Source: Aquimarina sp040786285 (lineage in GTDB: Bacteria; Bacteroidota; Bacteroidia; Flavobacteriales; Flavobacteriaceae). Taken from it: a stretch of DNA of 64,000 nt. Positions 61,376 through 64,000 of this stretch are shown here, piece after piece; position 1 is the stretch's first letter; the number at the start of each line of letters is the position of its first letter. The DNA lies in NCBI RefSeq assembly GCF_040786285.1, contig NZ_JBFMKQ010000001.1, forward strand, positions 2,286,866 through 2,350,865, read 5' to 3'. A model generated the notes under the pieces. That model saw nothing but the letters and a program-made list of their open reading frames with translations. It was not told the origin of the DNA and searched no databases. Position numbers and translations under genes: made by a program.

Positions 61376-62467
61376 CTATTTTTTGAAATAACTAAAAGTT
61401 TCTCCGGATTTAATATTCAGTAAACTTTCATAGATCAGCTTTATCACATTTTCTACATCGTCTCTGTGTACCATTTCTACGGTGGTGTGCATATAACGAA
61501 GAGGTAATGAGATTAGAGCAGAGGCAACACCACCATTGCTGTATGCAAATGCGTCGGTGTCTGTACCTGTCATCCTGCTGGATGCCATACGCTGAAAAGG
61601 TATTTTTTTATCTTCTGCAGTATCAATAAGTAGTTCTCTCAATCTATTCTGAACCGCTGGAGCATAAGAAATTACAGGGCCATCTCCAATTTTGGTTTCA
61701 CCTTGAGTTTTCTTTTCGATCATTGGGGTAGTGGTGTCATGGCAAACATCGGTAACGATGGCTACGTCTGGTTTGATAGTGTGAGTTATCATTTCTGCAC
61801 CTCTAAGGCCTATTTCTTCCTGTACAGAATTGGTGATGTATAGGCCAAACGGAAGTTTCTTTTTATTCTCTTTAAGTAAACGAGCCACTTCGGCTATCAT
61901 AAAACCTCCCATACGATTATCCAATGCACGGCACACAAACTTGTCCTTATTCAGAATAAAAAATTCATCAGGGTAGGTGATTACACAACCGACATGTACT
62001 CCCAGTTTTAGAACTTCTTCTTTTGTGGTACACCCGACATCGATACAAATATTATCAAGTTTAGGAGCTTCTTCTTTGCCAGCCTTTCTGGTATGTATAG
62101 CAGGCCATCCAAAAACACCTTGCACAATACCCTTTTTGGTGTGTATGTTTACTCGTTTCGAAGTAGCAATCTGGTGATCACTCCCTCCGTTTCTAATAAC
62201 ATAAATAAGTCCATTGTCTGTAATGTAATTCACATACCAGGATATCTCATCCGCATGCCCTTCAATAACAACTTTGTATTTTGCCTTTGGGTTAATAACG
62301 CCTACTGCAGTTCCATAAGTGTCGGTAATAAAATCGTCAACATATGGTTTTAGATAATCCATCCATATTTTTTGCCCTTCCCATTCATATCCTGTTGGAG
62401 CGGGATTATTTAAATATTTTTCAAGAAATGTTATCGACTTTTTGTTTAGTATGCTCTTTTTAGCCAT
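61376..62467 (-). CDS. M42 family metallopeptidase (aminopeptidase)
   Basis: 363-aa cytoplasmic aminopeptidase with two metal ions (tetrahedral TET-like family). Ligand stretches: VIEGHADEISW, DNRMGGFMIAEV, NSVQEEIGLRGAEMI with the catalytic Glu, TDVCHDTTTP and MHTTVEMVHRDD. It has no signal peptide. Relatives are broad peptide-degrading aminopeptidases. Divergent from the DUF4294 gene at 62587, an arrangement I recall from other flavobacteria. Confidence 0.92.
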   Translation of the reverse strand: MAKKSILNKKSITFLEKYLNNPAPTGYEWEGQKIWMDYLKPYVDDFITDTYGTAVGVINPKAKYKVVIEGHADEISWYVNYITDNGLIYVIRNGGSDHQIATSKRVNIHTKKGIVQGVFGWPAIHTRKAGKEEAPKLDNICIDVGCTTKEEVLKLGVHVGCVITYPDEFFILNKDKFVCRALDNRMGGFMIAEVARLLKENKKKLPFGLYITNSVQEEIGLRGAEMITHTIKPDVAIVTDVCHDTTTPMIEKKTQGETKIGDGPVISYAPAVQNRLRELLIDTAEDKKIPFQRMASSRMTGTDTDAFAYSNGGVASALISLPLRYMHTTVEMVHRDDVENVIKLIYESLLNIKSGETFSYFKK

Positions 62468-62586
62468 AGTATTTAGAAGTGTATTTTTGTTTTTTTACGA
62501 AATTAACAATATTCACATAGATTTCACGGTTTAGAATCTGTTAATTATTAATTTTGAAGTAAATTTAGAAGACCTCATAATCTATT

Positions 62587-63306
62587 ATGTTTAAATATTT
62601 GCCTTATATAGTGTTAACGATGCTAAGTTCCCTGCTTTATGGACAAGGGAGAGATCAAAAATGGATGGATACTTCAAAAGTTGATACGACCAGATTTGTT
62701 CAATATTATATTGTCGAAGGGGATACAATTCCGCACGAAGCTATTGATCTGGATGAAGTTGTTATTCTTGGAAGATTAAAATTTAATGATAGACTTGCCC
62801 GAAGAAAATATCTGATACTACGACGAAAAACTCGTAAAGTATATCCATATGCAAAACTTGCTTCCGAGCGATTAACTACTTTAAACGAAAGGTTAGAGGG
62901 GATTAATTCAAAAAGATCAAAAAGAAAATACATAAAACTACTCCAGAAATATTTAGAGGAAGAATTTACGGCAGAGCTCAAAAAACTTACCCGTACCGAA
63001 GGCCAGATTTTAGTAAAGCTAATCCATCGCCAGACAGGTAAAACCATGTTTAAGTTAGTAAAAGAGTATAGAAGCGGCTGGAGAGCCTTTTGGTATAATA
63101 ATACAGCGAAGCTTTTTAAAATTTCACTCAAAAGAGAATATGATCCTATTAATATAGAAGAAGATTACTGGATCGAAGATATATTACAACGAAGCTTTCA
63201 ATCTAATATTCTCGAAGAACAAAAAACAGCTTTAGACTTTAGCTTTTACGATTTACGTAATAAATGGACAGATACAATTAGCCCTCCATCATCAGGAAAG
63301 AATTAA
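62587..63306 (+). CDS. DUF4294 family secreted protein
   Basis: 239-aa exported protein (signal ending LLYGQ). The conserved core is EGDTIPHEAIDLDEVVILGRLKFND, then RRKYLILRRKTRKVYPYAKLASERLTTLNERL and a basic helical middle, HRQTGKTMFKLVKEYRSGWRAFWYN and REYDPINIEEDYWIEDILQ. It is typical of the DUF4294 family of Bacteroidota, function unknown. The basic composition could suit periplasmic binding to anionic partners (inference). Confidence 0.88.
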   Translation: MFKYLPYIVLTMLSSLLYGQGRDQKWMDTSKVDTTRFVQYYIVEGDTIPHEAIDLDEVVILGRLKFNDRLARRKYLILRRKTRKVYPYAKLASERLTTLNERLEGINSKRSKRKYIKLLQKYLEEEFTAELKKLTRTEGQILVKLIHRQTGKTMFKLVKEYRSGWRAFWYNNTAKLFKISLKREYDPINIEEDYWIEDILQRSFQSNILEEQKTALDFSFYDLRNKWTDTISPPSSGKN

Positions 63307-63334
63307 TTTTGGGTATTACTACACCATAAAAAGG

Positions 63335-63470
63335 TGCGGTCGGGCTATCTGCTATATCTTTTTTTAACCGTATTCCAATTTTAAACCATATGCAGAGTCT
63401 GTCGAAGTATATGGTTTAGAAAGATTAGCTTGTCCTGAGCCTAGTCGAAGGGCTATTATCCCTAATACAT
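63335..63470. repeat. Cluster of interspersed flavobacterial repeats
   Basis: Three repeat pieces in the gap after the DUF4294 gene: tgcggtcgggctatctgcta (63335-63354); a perfect 10-bp inverted repeat taaaccatat / atatggttta (63382-63391, 63409-63418) around gtctgtcgaag; and cttgtcctgagcctagtcga (63429-63448). The first and third read like repeats I know from many Bacteroidota genomes. No gene between 63307 and 63640. Confidence 0.65.
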
Positions 63471-63643
63471 TAAGAGTATTGTATATGCTTGTGCTATGCA
63501 AATTAGATGAAATTTGTAAAAAAATGTATTCTCAGCTTAATAAATTTTCTTATCTTCGTTTTCTATCTTTTTTAAAATCAGGGCTTTTCTTATTTCTTGA
63601 AAAAATTTCTAAAAAAAGATGTTACGTTTGAATTAAATTGATG

Positions 63644-63651
63644 TATGTTTG
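63644..63651 (+). promoter_or_regulatory. Stable-RNA promoter P1 (-7 element)
   Basis: tatgtttg followed by cacccgc. The -33 partner is weak (TTA at 63622). First of three similar promoters; the 46 nt from 63644 to 63689 recur at 63758 with two changes. Confidence 0.6.
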
Positions 63652-63735
63652 CACCCGCAAAACGAGATATGTTTTCAAAAGTTCATTGAAGATTGATTTA
63701 TAGAATAGGAGTTAAAAAAACTTTGTAAAAAGTTC

Positions 63736-63765
63736 TTGTCAGAACAAAAAAAGGTTGTACGTTTG
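63736..63765 (+). promoter_or_regulatory. Stable-RNA promoter P2
   Basis: TTG (63736-63738), 19-nt spacer, tacgtttg (63758-63765), then the GC-rich start region cacccgc. The GC-rich start and tandem layout are typical of stringently controlled rRNA/tRNA promoters. Confidence 0.75.
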
Positions 63766-63862
63766 CACCCGCAAAACGAGATAGGTTTTCAAAAGTTCAT
63801 TGATAAGATTTGTTTTAGAAATAGAGTTAATTTTTTTTCTAAAAAATAAATCAAAAAAAACT

Positions 63863-63891
63863 TTGCAGAAATAAAAAGGGTTGTATATTTG
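63863..63891 (+). promoter_or_regulatory. Stable-RNA promoter P3
   Basis: TTG (63863-63865), 18-nt spacer, tatatttg (63884-63891), then cacccgc. Downstream sequence (gcgacgttcatagg...) differs from the ends of P1 and P2. It would drive the gene beyond base 64000, most likely an rRNA operon. Confidence 0.75.
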
Positions 63892-64000
63892 CACCCGCTT
63901 TGAGAGATAAGCGACGTTCATAGGAGTATTAATTACGATGGTTTGGGAGTGTTTAGGATACTTTTTTAGGGTTCGATTCCTTAGGTAATAGCAAGAGTAG

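Larger units (their letters stand above)
63644..63803 (+). repeat. Direct repeat of the stable-RNA promoter region
   Basis: 46-nt copies at 63644-63689 and 63758-63803, offset 114, two mismatches. Each spans the -7 element, start region and early leader (ttttcaaaagttcattga). A third copy at 63884 is shared only through cacccgc. Confidence 0.88.

Noticed and set aside
63930..63990. gggttcgattcc as the T-arm of a tRNA
   Set aside because: A T-stem can pair, but no matching acceptor, D-arm or anticodon arm lies upstream at the right distance.

Overview
The window is chromosomal DNA of a member of the Bacteroidota, almost certainly a marine Flavobacteriaceae species; an Aquimarina-like organism is my guess from memory of such proteins. 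Signs are: low G+C, a type IX secretion (T9SS) type B cargo protein followed by a PorP/SprF-family partner, a second protein with a type A sorting tail, lipoproteins with SCxx-type lipoboxes, DUF4294 and DUF2007 family proteins, the small Bacteroidota form of SRP RNA, and repeated use of the Bacteroidota -7 promoter element TAnnTTTG, often with TTG about 19-20 nt upstream.

Layout. 1-8.2 kb: the 3' part of a giant Calx-beta repeat adhesin, open to the left edge, plus its SprF-like partner and a duplicated terminator. 8.3-19 kb: RNA methyltransferase, VOC protein, carboxypeptidase-regulatory-like protein, DEAD-box helicase, glutamine cyclotransferase, SRP RNA, SDR, transaldolase/FSA, thioredoxin-fold lipoprotein and an asymmetric ABC-F ATPase. 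19-26.9 kb: a secreted small protein with a BNR-repeat T9SS protein, then a TetR regulator divergent from a GMC oxidoreductase with a clear palindromic operator on the promoter, then three small or membrane proteins. 27-31.5 kb: leuACDB on the minus strand. 31.7-38.6 kb: a three-gene operon (helical protein, EamA transporter, DinB), RluA, an S23-type four-helix protein flanked by inverted octamer arrays, panB, an NTF2-like protein and serine ammonia-lyase. 38.9-46.7 kb: dnaK, a PaaK/CapK-like adenylate-forming enzyme, AlkD-like protein, gamma-glutamyltransferase, ACP phosphodiesterase and glmM. 46.8-49.7 kb: three tandem LpxL/HtrB-type acyltransferase paralogues. 49.8-59.3 kb: rhomboid protease, TlpA-like lipoprotein, GAF-like protein, an HD-Pycsar-effector-like membrane protein and a 1234-aa phosphoesterase/outer-membrane-barrel fusion. 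59.4-63.3 kb: lipoprotein, Dps, NUDIX, M42 peptidase, DUF4294. 63.3-64 kb: interspersed repeats and three tandem promoters of stable-RNA type whose gene lies beyond the right edge.

Most of the window is ordinary flavobacterial housekeeping. The envelope is the recurring theme: T9SS cargo, lipoproteins, lipid A acylation, an outer-membrane barrel fusion and peptidoglycan precursor synthesis. The best candidates for a second look are the HD-PycTM protein without a visible cyclase, the phosphoesterase/kinase-like/barrel fusion, the ABC-F protein with exactly one degenerate composite ATP site, the cysteine-rich repeat stalk of the giant adhesin, and a set of short (7-8 bp) tandem repeats in several intergenic gaps, one pair of which brackets the S23-type gene in inverted orientation.
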